A stretch of 46,071 nucleotides of DNA from positions 1 through 46,071 of the forward strand of contig NZ_SPQM01000022.1 of NCBI RefSeq assembly GCF_004570345.1. Reading direction: 5' to 3'. A model generated the notes under the pieces. It made no database searches. It saw nothing but the letters and a program-made list of their open reading frames with translations, and was not told the DNA's origin. A program made the position numbers and the translations under genes. Shown here piece after piece: positions 8,150-15,427 of this stretch (position 1 is the first letter of the stretch; each line of letters starts with the position of its first letter). This DNA comes from Blastococcus sp. CT_GayMR20. GTDB taxonomy: Bacteria > Actinomycetota > Actinomycetes > Mycobacteriales > Geodermatophilaceae.

Positions 8150-9549
8150 GCCGCCACCGGCTCGCCGGTCGTCCGGAGCTCCAGCACCTCATCGGCGAGG
8201 GCGGTGACGACGGCCGCGTCGTGGGTGACGAGCACGAGCGCCCGGCCCTCGTCCTGCTGTTCGGCGAGCAGGGCCACGAGCTCGGCCCAGGTCTCGCGGT
8301 CCTGCCCGAACGTCGGCTCGTCCAGGACGACGACCCCCGGCCGCGTGGCCAGCGCGGTGGCCACCGAGAGCCGCCGCTGCTGGCCGCCCGAGAGCGTGAA
8401 CGGGTTGGCCTCCGCGAGCGCCGACAGCCCGAGCCGCTCGAGCAGCTGGTCGGCCAGCCGGTGCGCGTCGGCGCCCGCCGACCCGGCGCGCAGCGGGCCG
8501 AGGGCCAGCTCGTCGCGCACCCGGCCGGTCAGGAACTGGTGCTCCGGGTTCTGGAAGACCGCCCCGATGCGGCGGACGAGATCAGCGGCGGGCCACCGGT
8601 GCGGCGGCCCGTCGGGGCGGCGCAGACCGGTGGTGAGCGGAGGTGCAGCCGTGACCCGCCCGGTCGTCGGCCCGCGCAGGCCGGCGAGCAGGAGGGCCAG
8701 CGTCGACTTCCCGGTGCCGTTCGCGCCGACGACCGCCAGCGTGCGGCCCGCGGACAGGGTGACGTCCGTGGGCGGCAGGGCGGGGGCTGCACTGCCGCGG
8801 TGGGTGAAGCCGGCCGCCTCGGCGCAGAGCAGCAGCTCGCCGGCCGGATGGATCCGGCGCACGGGCATGCGCAGCGGCGGCGGTGACCAACCGCGCCCGT
8901 GCTCGAGCGTGCCGCCGTCCGGGAGCAGTTCGACGACGCGGTCGACCAGCGGCAGCCAGCGCGCGGCGTCGTGGTCGACGACGAGCAACGTCGTCGACCG
9001 GTCGGCGACCGCGCGGGTGACGGCCTCGGCCACGAGCGTCCCCCCGTCGGGGTCGAGCTGGGCCGTCGGCTCGTCGAGGAGCAGCAGCCCGGGGCGGGGG
9101 GCGAGCGCTCCCGCGAGCACGAGCCGCTGCTTCTGCCCACCGGAGAGCGCCGCGGTGGCGTGGCCCCGTCCGTACGGGAAGCCGACGTCGGCCAGCGCCC
9201 GGTCGACGGCGGGCCAGATGGCCTGCCGGGGCGTGCCGGTGTTCTCCAGCCCGAAGGCCACGTCGTCTCCGGCCCGCGTCATCACCAGCTGCGAGTCGGG
9301 GTCCTGGAAGACGATCCCGGTTCGGGTGCGGGCCGGCCCCGGCGGGCGGCCGTCGACCGACGCGGCGCCGGTGTGCTCCCCGGCGTCCGGCCCGAGCAGT
9401 CCGGCCAGCGCGTGCAGGAGGGTGGACTTGCCGGAGCCGGATGCGCCGGTGAGCAGCACCCGTTCACCCGGCGTCACGTCCAGGTCGACGTCCCGCAGCG
9501 CCCAGGCGTGGCGGCTGGCGTGCCGGAACCCCCAGCCCGCCAGCCGCAC
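8146..9549 (-). CDS. Fused double ATPase of an ECF transporter (YkoD-like)
   Basis: Two ABC ATPase domains in one chain (467 aa). The first has Walker A GASGSGKS (from residue 35), Q-loop VFQDPDSQLV, signature LSGGQKQR (135) and Walker B LLLLDEPT. The second has GANGTGKS (275), VFQNPEHQF, LSGGQQRR (386) and VVVLDEPTFGQD. The fused A-A' arrangement matches YkoD of the thiamin/HMP transporter. The GTG at 9549 is the first standard start. A CTG at 9591, overlapping the upstream stop as CTGA, would add 14 plausible residues and give tight coupling. The open frame runs on to 10230, but that part is antisense-like shadow of the S-component gene region. Confidence 0.9.
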   Translation of the reverse strand: MRLAGWGFRHASRHAWALRDVDLDVTPGERVLLTGASGSGKSTLLHALAGLLGPDAGEHTGAASVDGRPPGPARTRTGIVFQDPDSQLVMTRAGDDVAFGLENTGTPRQAIWPAVDRALADVGFPYGRGHATAALSGGQKQRLVLAGALAPRPGLLLLDEPTAQLDPDGGTLVAEAVTRAVADRSTTLLVVDHDAARWLPLVDRVVELLPDGGTLEHGRGWSPPPLRMPVRRIHPAGELLLCAEAAGFTHRGSAAPALPPTDVTLSAGRTLAVVGANGTGKSTLALLLAGLRGPTTGRVTAAPPLTTGLRRPDGPPHRWPAADLVRRIGAVFQNPEHQFLTGRVRDELALGPLRAGSAGADAHRLADQLLERLGLSALAEANPFTLSGGQQRRLSVATALATRPGVVVLDEPTFGQDRETWAELVALLAEQQDEGRALVLVTHDAAVVTALADEVLELRTTGEPVAA

Positions 9550-9587
9550 CGCCGCCGGGCCGCGGCCCGCCGGTTCGGCGGCCGTGG

Positions 9588-10202
9588 TCAGACCCGGGTG
9601 CGACCGGGCGCGAACGACGACAGGGCCCCGCTGGCGCGCAGCGCCCGCGCCAGCGCCGTCCCGCCGATGCCGGCGACGACCGCGGTGCTGACGACGACCA
9701 GCACCACGTACGTCGTCTTCCAGCCACCCGCCCAGTCCGGGTAGTAGTTGACGAGGTCCAGGACGGCGGCCATCGCGCCGGCGCACGCCGCGGCCAGCAG
9801 CGCCTGCGGCCAGCCGAAGCGGCGGTAGCGGAACGCCGCGAACCCCACCTCGCCGGCCAGGCCCTGCAGCAGGCCGTAGACGATCACCAGCGTGCCCCAC
9901 GAGGAACCGAGCAGCGCCGACACGGTGGCGGCGACGAGCTCGGCGAACAGCGCGGCGCCCGGCTTGCGGACGATCAGCGGCGCGAGCACCGCGGGCAGCA
10001 GCCAGACGCCGTACATGACGGCCTGACCGGGCGGGAACGCCGTGAACGCGGCGTCGAGGCCGGCCCACAGCAGGCCCCAGGCCCAGAACACGATGCCGAA
10101 CGCGACGCCGAGCACGGCGGTGACGACGATGTCGACGGTGCGCCAGCGCGTGCTGCGCGCAACGTCGGACTCGGACGACGGACTGACGGCCGACTCGGCC
10201 AT
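9588..10202 (-). CDS. ykoE: ECF transporter S component, YkoE family (thiamin/HMP)
   Basis: The substrate-binding membrane subunit (204 aa). About six hydrophobic helices follow a polar N terminus, and conserved YkoE features include FWAWGLLWAGLDAAF and LVNYYPDWAGGW. YkoE proteins bind thiamin or its hydroxymethylpyrimidine moiety and are driven by the downstream ATPase and EcfT. The ATG at 10202 has GGAGG 4 nt upstream, immediately after a TPP riboswitch, which supports the substrate assignment. Confidence 0.9.
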   Translation of the reverse strand: MAESAVSPSSESDVARSTRWRTVDIVVTAVLGVAFGIVFWAWGLLWAGLDAAFTAFPPGQAVMYGVWLLPAVLAPLIVRKPGAALFAELVAATVSALLGSSWGTLVIVYGLLQGLAGEVGFAAFRYRRFGWPQALLAAACAGAMAAVLDLVNYYPDWAGGWKTTYVVLVVVSTAVVAGIGGTALARALRASGALSSFAPGRTRV

Positions 10203-10212
10203 GTCTCCTCCA

Positions 10213-10295
10213 GACTCCCTGCGCCGGCATGACCCGGATCAGGTTCGAGGGTCTGCGGTGTCCCGCACTCTCAGCGCCGAAGCGCTCCCCTGTCG
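10213..10295 (-). ncRNA. TPP riboswitch (THI element)
   Basis: On the minus strand, the conserved thi-box elements appear in order: acaggggagc, gctgagagtgcggg, then ccctcgaacctgatccggg, catgccggcgcaggga. These are the pyrimidine-sensing and pyrophosphate-sensing helices of the TPP aptamer. The Shine-Dalgarno ggagg starts two bases after the aptamer, so ligand-dependent folding could directly mask the ribosome site of ykoE. No separate intrinsic terminator is seen between the aptamer and the gene, favouring translational control. Confidence 0.95.
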
Positions 10296-10316
10296 GTTTC
10301 TTCTGTTGTGGCCACG

Positions 10317-10322
10317 ACCCTA
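10317..10322 (-). promoter_or_regulatory. Candidate -10 box of the ykoE operon
   Basis: TAGGGT (TAnnnT) on the minus strand, about 22 nt before the TPP aptamer, followed by a leader of suitable length. A weak GTGAAC lies 15 bp further upstream. Position is the main support. Confidence 0.35.
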
Positions 10323-10422
10323 GCCCTCACTGGCCCGGTTCACCGGGGAGGGGGTCGGAATACTTGAGAGTTCATCCAACTTGGGGGACACTGAACGCAC
10401 CGTCCCGCCCGAGGAGCCCGCC

Positions 10423-10935
10423 ATGCCCGTCCAGCGCCTGAACCACGCCGTCCTCTACGTACGCGACGTCGAGCGGAGTTCCGCCTTCTACCGCGACGTC
10501 CTCGGGTTCCGGACGAAGATGGAGATCCCCGGTGCCGCGGTGTTCCTGCAGGCGGAGGGCTCCACGAACGACCACGACCTCGGGCTGTTCCAGATCGGCG
10601 CCGGCGCAGGACCGTCGGAGGCCGGGCGGCGCACCGTGGGCCTGTACCACCTGGCCTGGGAGGTCGACACGCTCGCCGAGCTCGCCCGCATCCGGGACGC
10701 GCTCCTGCAGGCCGGCGCCCTCGTCGGCGCCTCCGACCACGCGACGACCAAGGCGCTCTACGCCCAGGACCCCGACGGTCTCGAGTTCGAGGTCTCCTGG
10801 CTGCTGCCCGCCGACCTGATCACCCCGGAGGTCACCGAGGGCGCGGCGATCACAGCCCCGCTGGACCTCGACCGCGAGATCGCGCGCTACGGCGCGCAGA
10901 CCCGCGGCGGCGTGGGCGTCTCCGTCCCCGCCTGA
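10423..10935 (+). CDS. VOC family protein, extradiol-dioxygenase-like
   Basis: A 170-aa vicinal-oxygen-chelate protein resembling the catalytic half of catechol-2,3-dioxygenases and glyoxalases. The three metal ligands expected for the fold are visible: His8 (RLNHAVLYV), His76 (LYHLAWEV) and Glu123 (DGLEFEVSW). FYRDVLGFR marks the first beta-alpha-beta module. The ATG at 10423 is preferred over the TTG at 10381 because gaggag lies 6 nt before it. It is divergent from the thiamin transporter operon. Substrate unknown. Confidence 0.85.
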   Translation: MPVQRLNHAVLYVRDVERSSAFYRDVLGFRTKMEIPGAAVFLQAEGSTNDHDLGLFQIGAGAGPSEAGRRTVGLYHLAWEVDTLAELARIRDALLQAGALVGASDHATTKALYAQDPDGLEFEVSWLLPADLITPEVTEGAAITAPLDLDREIARYGAQTRGGVGVSVPA

Positions 10936-10942
10936 CCCGCCC

Positions 10943-10976
10943 CCGAGGTGCCATCTCCCCGGAAATGGCACCTCGG
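10943..10976. repeat. 12-bp perfect hairpin between the VOC and SDR genes
   Basis: ccgaggtgccat (10943-10954) and atggcacctcgg (10965-10976) are perfect complements around a 10-nt loop, ctccccggaa. It follows the VOC stop by 7 bp, so it may terminate transcription, but no T run follows. The near-symmetrical element could also be a dispersed intergenic repeat. Confidence 0.7.
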
Positions 10977-11032
10977 TTACCCCCGGCGTCGGCGGGGCAG
11001 GACGTGGTGACCCCGATCGCCAGGAGGCCCCG

Positions 11033-11836
11033 ATGTCCCTGCCCGTCGCCCGCCCGCTCGCCCTCGTCACCGGTGCCTCCAGCGGCATCGGGCGCGAGCT
11101 CGCCAAGCAGTTCGCCGAGAACGGCTTCGACCTGATCGTCGCGGCGGAGGACGTCGAGCTCGACGACGCCGTCGAGGAGCTGCGCGGCATGGGGGCCACC
11201 GTGGCACCGGTGAGCGTCGACCTGACGAAGCGGGACGACGTCGAGCGACTGGCCGCCGCCGTCGACGGCTCCGGCCGGCCGCTGGACGCCGCCGCGCTCA
11301 ACGCCGGCGTCGGCCACGGCGGCCGCTTCGCCGAGACCGACCTGGAGGCGGAACTCGGCATCGTGGAACTCAACTGTGCATCGACGGTGCACCTGGCCAA
11401 GCGGGTCGTCCATGCCATGGTCGCCCGCGGCGAGGGCCGCATCCTCTTCACCTCGTCGGTGGCCTCGCAGGCGCCCGAGCCCTTCCAGGCGGTCTACGGC
11501 GCGTCGAAGGCGTTCGTCCAGTCGTTCGCGATGGCGCTGCGCGAGGAGCTCAAGGACAGCGGGGTCAGCGTCACGGCGCTGCTCCCCGGCCCGACCGACA
11601 CCGAGTTCTTCGACCGGGCGGAGATGACCGACACCAAGCTCGGTGCCTCGGACAAGAAGGACGACCCGGCCCTGGTCGCCCGACAGGGTTTCGCGGGCCT
11701 GATGAAGGGTGAGGCGTCGGTGTTCGCCGGCTCGCTCGCCAGCAAGGCGATGGGCCGGCTGTCCGCGATCACCCCGGCGAACGTCGCCACCGCGATGAAG
11801 CGGCCGATGACCGAGCCGGGGTCGGCCGGGTCCTGA
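11033..11836 (+). CDS. SDR family NAD(P)-dependent oxidoreductase
   Basis: A classical short-chain dehydrogenase (267 aa). It has the nucleotide-binding TGASSGIGRE near residue 14, LNAGVGHGG in the NAG position, and the catalytic pair in YGASKAF (Tyr155, Lys159) with the preceding FTSSVAS serine. Caggagg precedes the ATG by 5 nt. The C-terminal extension (about residues 190-267) is typical of the DltE-like, YqjQ-type branch. Substrate unknown. The stop is 4 bp from the end of the convergent lipoprotein gene. Confidence 0.9.
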   Translation: MSLPVARPLALVTGASSGIGRELAKQFAENGFDLIVAAEDVELDDAVEELRGMGATVAPVSVDLTKRDDVERLAAAVDGSGRPLDAAALNAGVGHGGRFAETDLEAELGIVELNCASTVHLAKRVVHAMVARGEGRILFTSSVASQAPEPFQAVYGASKAFVQSFAMALREELKDSGVSVTALLPGPTDTEFFDRAEMTDTKLGASDKKDDPALVARQGFAGLMKGEASVFAGSLASKAMGRLSAITPANVATAMKRPMTEPGSAGS

Positions 11837-11840
11837 CCGG

Positions 11841-12368
11841 CTAGGGGGCGGCGGCGACCATGCTCGGCAGGCCCAGCCGCACGGCGCCGTCCCCGTCGGA
11901 GACCAGTGCGCACGAACGGTCCACGGTCAGGGTGGTGGTCGTGCCGTCAGCGTGGTCGAGGACGAGCACGTAGCCCGGCCAGATCGCCGCGTTGCAGACA
12001 TGGTCCGTCGAGTCGCTGAAGACGGGCAGGCCGTTGAGCTCGTCGACGGCGGCGTGCAGGTCGGCGCCCGCCCAGGTCCGAGTCGCGGGCGGCTCCGGGG
12101 TGCTGTTGGGACCGCTGCCCGGCGGCGGCGAGACCGGAACCAGGCCGTAGACGCACAGCGTGAGCAGGACCGGGTCCGACGCCGTCGGCACCAGCTGCCC
12201 GCCGGTGCCGTCGTCCACGTCGGTCCGGCCCCCGGGCGGCGTCCCGGGACATCCCGCCGACCGCTGCCCGTCCGGCAACGGCTCCCCGGCCCCGTCCTGC
12301 GCCCCGCAGCCGCCGGACGTCATGGCGAGGACGAGCGCGGTGAGCGTCGTCGCTCGCAGCCGGGCCAT
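11841..12368 (-). CDS. Putative lipoprotein of unknown function
   Basis: A 175-aa protein with an N-terminal signal: MARLR, then a short hydrophobic stretch ending SGGC (Cys21), a loose lipobox. The mature part has a Pro/Gly/Thr-rich linker and four or more further cysteines (AGCPG, LCVYG, HVCNAAIW, RSCALVS) that could form disulfides outside the cell. The ATG at 12368 has agga 7 nt upstream; an in-frame start 21 nt earlier would bury the signal. I do not recognise a family. Confidence 0.75.
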   Translation of the reverse strand: MARLRATTLTALVLAMTSGGCGAQDGAGEPLPDGQRSAGCPGTPPGGRTDVDDGTGGQLVPTASDPVLLTLCVYGLVPVSPPPGSGPNSTPEPPATRTWAGADLHAAVDELNGLPVFSDSTDHVCNAAIWPGYVLVLDHADGTTTTLTVDRSCALVSDGDGAVRLGLPSMVAAAP

Positions 12369-12384
12369 GGGTGCATCCTGGCTC

Positions 12385-12413
12385 AGCACCCGCAGCCGGC
12401 CGCCACGGGTGCT
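12385..12413 (-). terminator. Hairpin between rhodanese stop and lipoprotein start
   Basis: On the minus strand, agcacccg and cgggtgct form an 8-bp perfect stem around a 13-nt GC-rich loop. The left arm begins on the last base of the rhodanese stop codon. There is no T tract, so termination is possible but unproven. Confidence 0.4.
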
Positions 12414-12718
12414 CAGCGCAGCCGAGGCATGGCTCGTGGTCGCGGTGTCGCCCGGAGGGCGACGGTGTCATGGCTGACGACCGGGACGGACCGGTCCGGC
12501 TCTCCGGTCGCGCGCGCCCCGATGTCGCGACCCGGCAGGTGCACCGCGCCCGGCACGTGCCCCTGCTCCCAGGCCTCGGCGCTGCGGCTGTCGAGCAGGA
12601 CGAAGCCGGGGGCTCCGCTCTCGAGGGCGGCATGCACGTCGCTGATGTCGGTCTCCACGGCCAGGCGGTGGGCGACGTGTGCCGCCGCATCGGTCGGCTC
12701 GGTCGTCCGGTCGATCAC
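12413..12718 (-). CDS. Truncated rhodanese-like protein
   Basis: A 101-aa protein resembling the N-terminal half of a rhodanese domain: FVLLDSRSAEAWEQGHVPGAVHLPG is characteristic (Asp-x-Arg and GHxPGAxxLP). The part that should follow, a PVVVYC-type strand and the active-site Cys loop, is replaced by PVVSHDTVALRATPRPR and a stop. No Cys loop is found in other frames downstream. Sulfurtransferase activity is therefore unlikely; it may be a decaying gene. The GTG at 12718 lies 6 nt from a TAGCGT box. It is divergent from the GntR regulator. Confidence 0.65.
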   Translation of the reverse strand: MIDRTTEPTDAAAHVAHRLAVETDISDVHAALESGAPGFVLLDSRSAEAWEQGHVPGAVHLPGRDIGARATGEPDRSVPVVSHDTVALRATPRPRAMPRLR

Positions 12719-12724
12719 GGCCCG

Positions 12725-12730
12725 ACGCTA
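12725..12730 (-). promoter_or_regulatory. -10 box for leaderless rhodanese-like gene
   Basis: TAGCGT on the minus strand, followed by exactly 6 nt and the GTG at 12718. This matches the TAnnnT-6-start pattern of three other genes here. Confidence 0.45.
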
Positions 12731-12774
12731 GGGTCGCCGTCCCGGCCGGACGAGGCGCTCGGCGTCCCTGCCTC

Positions 12775-12803
12775 TTGACATCGGCCCTACTGACATCTGA
12801 AAT
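12775..12803 (+). promoter_or_regulatory. Promoter of the gntR-acdS operon
   Basis: A perfect -35 TTGACA (12775-12780), then 17 bp, then TGAAAT (12798-12803) as a 4-of-6 -10 hexamer. The predicted start falls at about 12810-12811, on the GTG that is the second possible start of the regulator. The -10 overlaps an operator-like palindrome. Confidence 0.55.
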
Positions 12804-12808
12804 GTCAG
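12790..12808. promoter_or_regulatory. Operator-like palindrome for the GntR regulator
   Basis: CTGACAT-ctgaa-ATGTCAG, a perfect 7-bp inverted repeat with a 5-bp spacer, lies over the -10 region and the first start codon of the gntR gene. GntR/FadR-type regulators bind short inverted repeats of this kind. Its position would allow autorepression of gntR-acdS. Confidence 0.55.
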
Positions 12809-13476
12809 TTGTGCCAGCCGCCCTCGCGACCGTCGGTCGCGTTCTGCTGCGCGACGTGGCCCTGGACCGGATCCGCGAGGCCATCGTCACCGGGCATCTC
12901 GAGCCGGGCGCGGTGATCAAGGACGCCGACCTCGCCGCGCAACTGGGGCTCTCCGTGGCACCGGTGCGGGCGGCGCTGGCCCGCCTCGCCGACGAGGGTC
13001 TGGTCGAGAGCAAGCCGCAGAGCCGCACCCGCGTCACCGCGCTGGTTCCCAGCCGGATCCGGGACGCCGCCGTCGTGGTCCGGGCGATGCACGAGCTCGC
13101 CGCGCGCGACGCGGTCGCCCGGCTGACCGACCGGGACGTCGCGGCGATGAGAGCGGCGAACGAGCGCTTCGCCGCCGCCGTGCGGGCCGGTGACCTGGAC
13201 GCCGCGATGGACGCCGACGACGACCTGCACGGCGTGCTCCTGGCGCGCTGCGGCAACTCCGCGGTCCTTGCCACCGTGGACCGGTTCACCCCGGCGATCC
13301 GCCGCCTGGAGCGCCGGCGCTTCACCGCCGCCCACGGCGAGGGGTCGGTCGAGCTGCACGAGCGCCTCATCGCCGCCTGCGCGGCGTCCGACGCCGACAC
13401 CGCCGTCGCCACCACCACCGAGATTTGGACGGCGCTGCTGTCCGAGCTGACCGAGGAGCCCCGCGATGCTGAGTGA
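12802..13476 (+). CDS. GntR family (FCD/FadR-type) transcriptional regulator
   Basis: A 224-aa regulator. The winged helix-turn-helix spans about 18-80 ([34 protein letters not shown], then a wing ending SRTRVTAL). A helical FCD ligand domain follows, with the metal/ligand-type Asp and His residues ([19 protein letters not shown]). The start is ATG 12802 or GTG 12811; the latter would suit a leaderless mRNA from the predicted promoter. Its end overlaps acdS by 11 bp, indicating an operon and translational coupling. GntR-type regulators are known partners of acdS in actinobacteria, so it probably senses ACC or a product. Confidence 0.88.
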   Translation: MSVVPAALATVGRVLLRDVALDRIREAIVTGHLEPGAVIKDADLAAQLGLSVAPVRAALARLADEGLVESKPQSRTRVTALVPSRIRDAAVVVRAMHELAARDAVARLTDRDVAAMRAANERFAAAVRAGDLDAAMDADDDLHGVLLARCGNSAVLATVDRFTPAIRRLERRRFTAAHGEGSVELHERLIAACAASDADTAVATTTEIWTALLSELTEEPRDAE

Positions 13477-14482
13477 CTTCCCCCGCTATCCGCTGCTCTT
13501 CGGCCCCTCGCCGGTGCACCGCCTGGACCGGCTCACCGAGCACCTGGGCGGAGCAGCGGTCTGGGCGAAGCGGGAGGACGTGAACTCCGGGATCGCCTTC
13601 GGCGGCAACAAGACCCGCAAGCTCGAGTACCTCGTGGCCGACGCGCTGGCGCAGGGGTGCGACACGCTCGTCTCGATCGGCGGCGTCCAGAGCAACCACA
13701 CCCGCCAGGTCGCCGCCGTGGCCGCCCGCGTCGGCCTGAAGTGCGTGCTCGTCCAGGAGAGCTGGGTCGACTGGCCCGACGCCGTCTACGACAAGGTCGG
13801 CAACATCCTGATCAGCCGGCTCGCCGGCGCCGACGTCCGCCTGGTGAAGGCCGGGTTCGGCATCGGCGTCAAGGAGAGCTGGGAACAGGCGCTGGCCGAG
13901 ATCGAGGAGCGGGGCGGAAGGCCCTACGCGATCCCCGCGGGGGCGTCGGACCACCCGCTCGGCGGTCTCGGCTTCGCCAACTGGGCGCACGAGGTCGCCG
14001 CCCAGGAAGCGGAGCTGGGCGTCTTCTTCGACACCGTCGTCGTCTGCTCGGTGACCGGCTCCACGCAGGCCGGGATGGTCGCCGGGTTCGCCCAGCTGGC
14101 CGACGCGGGCGGCCGGCCGCGCCGGGTGCTCGGCGTCGACGCCTCGGCGAAGCCGGCGGAGACCCGCGAGCAGATCCTCCGGATCGCCCGGCGGACGGCG
14201 GACGCCATCGGGCTGGCGCGGGAACTGCGGGCCGACGAGGTGGAGCTCGACGAGCGCTACCACGCCGGCATCTACGGGATCCCGGACGAGACGACCATCC
14301 GGGCCATGGAGACCGCGGCGCGGACCGAGGGCATGGTCACCGACCCCGTCTACGAGGGGAAGTCGATGGCGGCGACCATCGACCTGGTCGGCCGCGGGGA
14401 GATCGACCGGTCCGCCACGGTCCTGTACGCCCACCTCGGCGGTCAGCCCGCACTCAACGGGTACAGCGCCCTGTTCTCCTGA
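13466..14482 (+). CDS. acdS: 1-aminocyclopropane-1-carboxylate (ACC) deaminase
   Basis: A PLP-dependent enzyme (338 aa, the usual length) that converts ACC, the plant ethylene precursor, to 2-oxobutyrate and ammonia. The sequence follows known AcdS closely: [26 protein letters not shown] with the PLP lysine (Lys49), [41 protein letters not shown] and [10 protein letters not shown]. The residues that separate true ACC deaminases from D-cysteine desulfhydrases are of the ACC deaminase type: Glu297 beside Tyr296, and Leu324 in YAHLGG. ATG 13466 lies inside the end of gntR with aggag upstream. The enzyme suggests an organism that lives with plants or in the rhizosphere, by inference. Confidence 0.95.
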   Translation: MLSDFPRYPLLFGPSPVHRLDRLTEHLGGAAVWAKREDVNSGIAFGGNKTRKLEYLVADALAQGCDTLVSIGGVQSNHTRQVAAVAARVGLKCVLVQESWVDWPDAVYDKVGNILISRLAGADVRLVKAGFGIGVKESWEQALAEIEERGGRPYAIPAGASDHPLGGLGFANWAHEVAAQEAELGVFFDTVVVCSVTGSTQAGMVAGFAQLADAGGRPRRVLGVDASAKPAETREQILRIARRTADAIGLARELRADEVELDERYHAGIYGIPDETTIRAMETAARTEGMVTDPVYEGKSMAATIDLVGRGEIDRSATVLYAHLGGQPALNGYSALFS

Positions 14483-14485
14483 GCG

Positions 14486-15175
14486 CTACAGCGACAGGGC
14501 GAGCGACCCGGCGTCGGCGCTGCGCAGGGCGCCGGCGACGTCCGGCCGCATCGGCTCCAGGCCGGCCCCCGCGAGGACGACGTCCCGTACGAAGGTGTGC
14601 CAGAGGTGCGCGCGGCGCAGCATGCTGTGCCCACCGGCGACGGTGAACCGGGCGACCCGGGCCCCGGCCCGCTGCGCCCGGCCGGCGAAGTGCTCGGACA
14701 GCGCGGCGGGCACCCAGCGGTCGCCCCGGCCATGGACGATCACGACCGTGCGGTCCCGCAGGTGCTCGACCGGCTCGTCCGGCGGCGTCCACGGAGCGAG
14801 CGCGCACACCGCGGCGACCTGGTCCTCGCCACCGGCCCGCAGGACGGCGCGGCCGCCCATGGAGTGGCCCACCAGGACGATCGGCACGTCGCGGCCGTGG
14901 TCGGCGCGGATGCGGTCCAGGCTCCACCGGACGTCGGCCCAGGCGTCGGCGGCCGACCCGTTCCAGCCGGCCACGCGATAGCGCACCAGGGACGTGGTCA
15001 CGCCCGAGCCGCCCGCGGTGTCGGCGACGAACTGCTCGATCGCGCGCATGCGGACCAGCGACAGGGCCCGCTCCCGCGGCGGCTCGAGGTTCGCGACCGT
15101 CCCGCCGTGGCAGAACAGGGCGACCGCCCGCGTCTGCCCGGGCGCGGTTCGCGTCTCGAGGACGGGTTCCCGCAC
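14486..15175 (-). CDS. Alpha/beta hydrolase
   Basis: A 229-aa alpha/beta-hydrolase fold protein. The oxyanion strand region is ALFCHGG, the nucleophile elbow is GHSMGG (Ser105), the acid is in VHGRGDRWVP (Asp152) and the His in GGHSML (His183). All three catalytic residues are intact. The GTG at 15175 is chosen since it starts 7 bp after the stop of the upstream 67-aa gene with gagga 4 nt before it. The longer frame to 15244 would overlap that gene. Substrate unknown; the compact size suggests an esterase or lipase-like enzyme. Confidence 0.85.
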   Translation of the reverse strand: MREPVLETRTAPGQTRAVALFCHGGTVANLEPPRERALSLVRMRAIEQFVADTAGGSGVTTSLVRYRVAGWNGSAADAWADVRWSLDRIRADHGRDVPIVLVGHSMGGRAVLRAGGEDQVAAVCALAPWTPPDEPVEHLRDRTVVIVHGRGDRWVPAALSEHFAGRAQRAGARVARFTVAGGHSMLRRAHLWHTFVRDVVLAGAGLEPMRPDVAGALRSADAGSLALSL

Positions 15176-15182
15176 GCCGTCC

Positions 15183-15386
15183 TCAGGCAGCCCGTCGTCC
15201 GCCGCGGAGCGTGGCCCGGGCGCGGTCACCGAAGTCGCCGGCACGGAGCAGTGCGCGGCTGAGCGACGTCGGGCCGTTGCGTCGCTCGAGTCTGCGTCCC
15301 ACCTTCCGCAGCACGCCGGTCGTGAGCGGGACGAGCACGGTCAGGATCAGCCACAGGCGCAGCCGGCGGGTGAAGAAGAGCCACAT
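15183..15386 (-). CDS. Small single-pass membrane protein, 67 aa
   Basis: MWLFFTRRLRLWLILTVLVP begins a 67-aa peptide with one N-terminal transmembrane helix (about 10-27) and a strongly basic tail. AGAGG lies about 8 nt before the ATG. It sits 41 bp after the CurA-like oxidoreductase gene and 7 bp before the hydrolase gene, all on the minus strand, so it is probably the middle gene of an operon. Function unknown. Confidence 0.6.
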   Translation of the reverse strand: MWLFFTRRLRLWLILTVLVPLTTGVLRKVGRRLERRNGPTSLSRALLRAGDFGDRARATLRGGRRAA

Positions 15387-15427
15387 GGACAAGCCTCTGC
15401 CCGGCGATCGCGATCGGGAACCCCTTC

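Noticed and set aside
7760..9691. 643-codon + strand frame opposite the ECF transporter genes
   Set aside because: Ser/Arg/Pro-rich antisense shadow of the ATPase genes, without motifs.
8146..10230. 694-codon version of the ECF ATPase
   Set aside because: The extra N-terminal 230 residues overlap ykoE and its riboswitch in another frame and have shadow composition; the ABC domain begins near 9549.
15386..15427. Palindrome gcgatcgc between the oxidoreductase and the 67-aa gene (HIP1-like)
   Set aside because: A single short GC-rich palindrome expected by chance; no iteration seen in the window.
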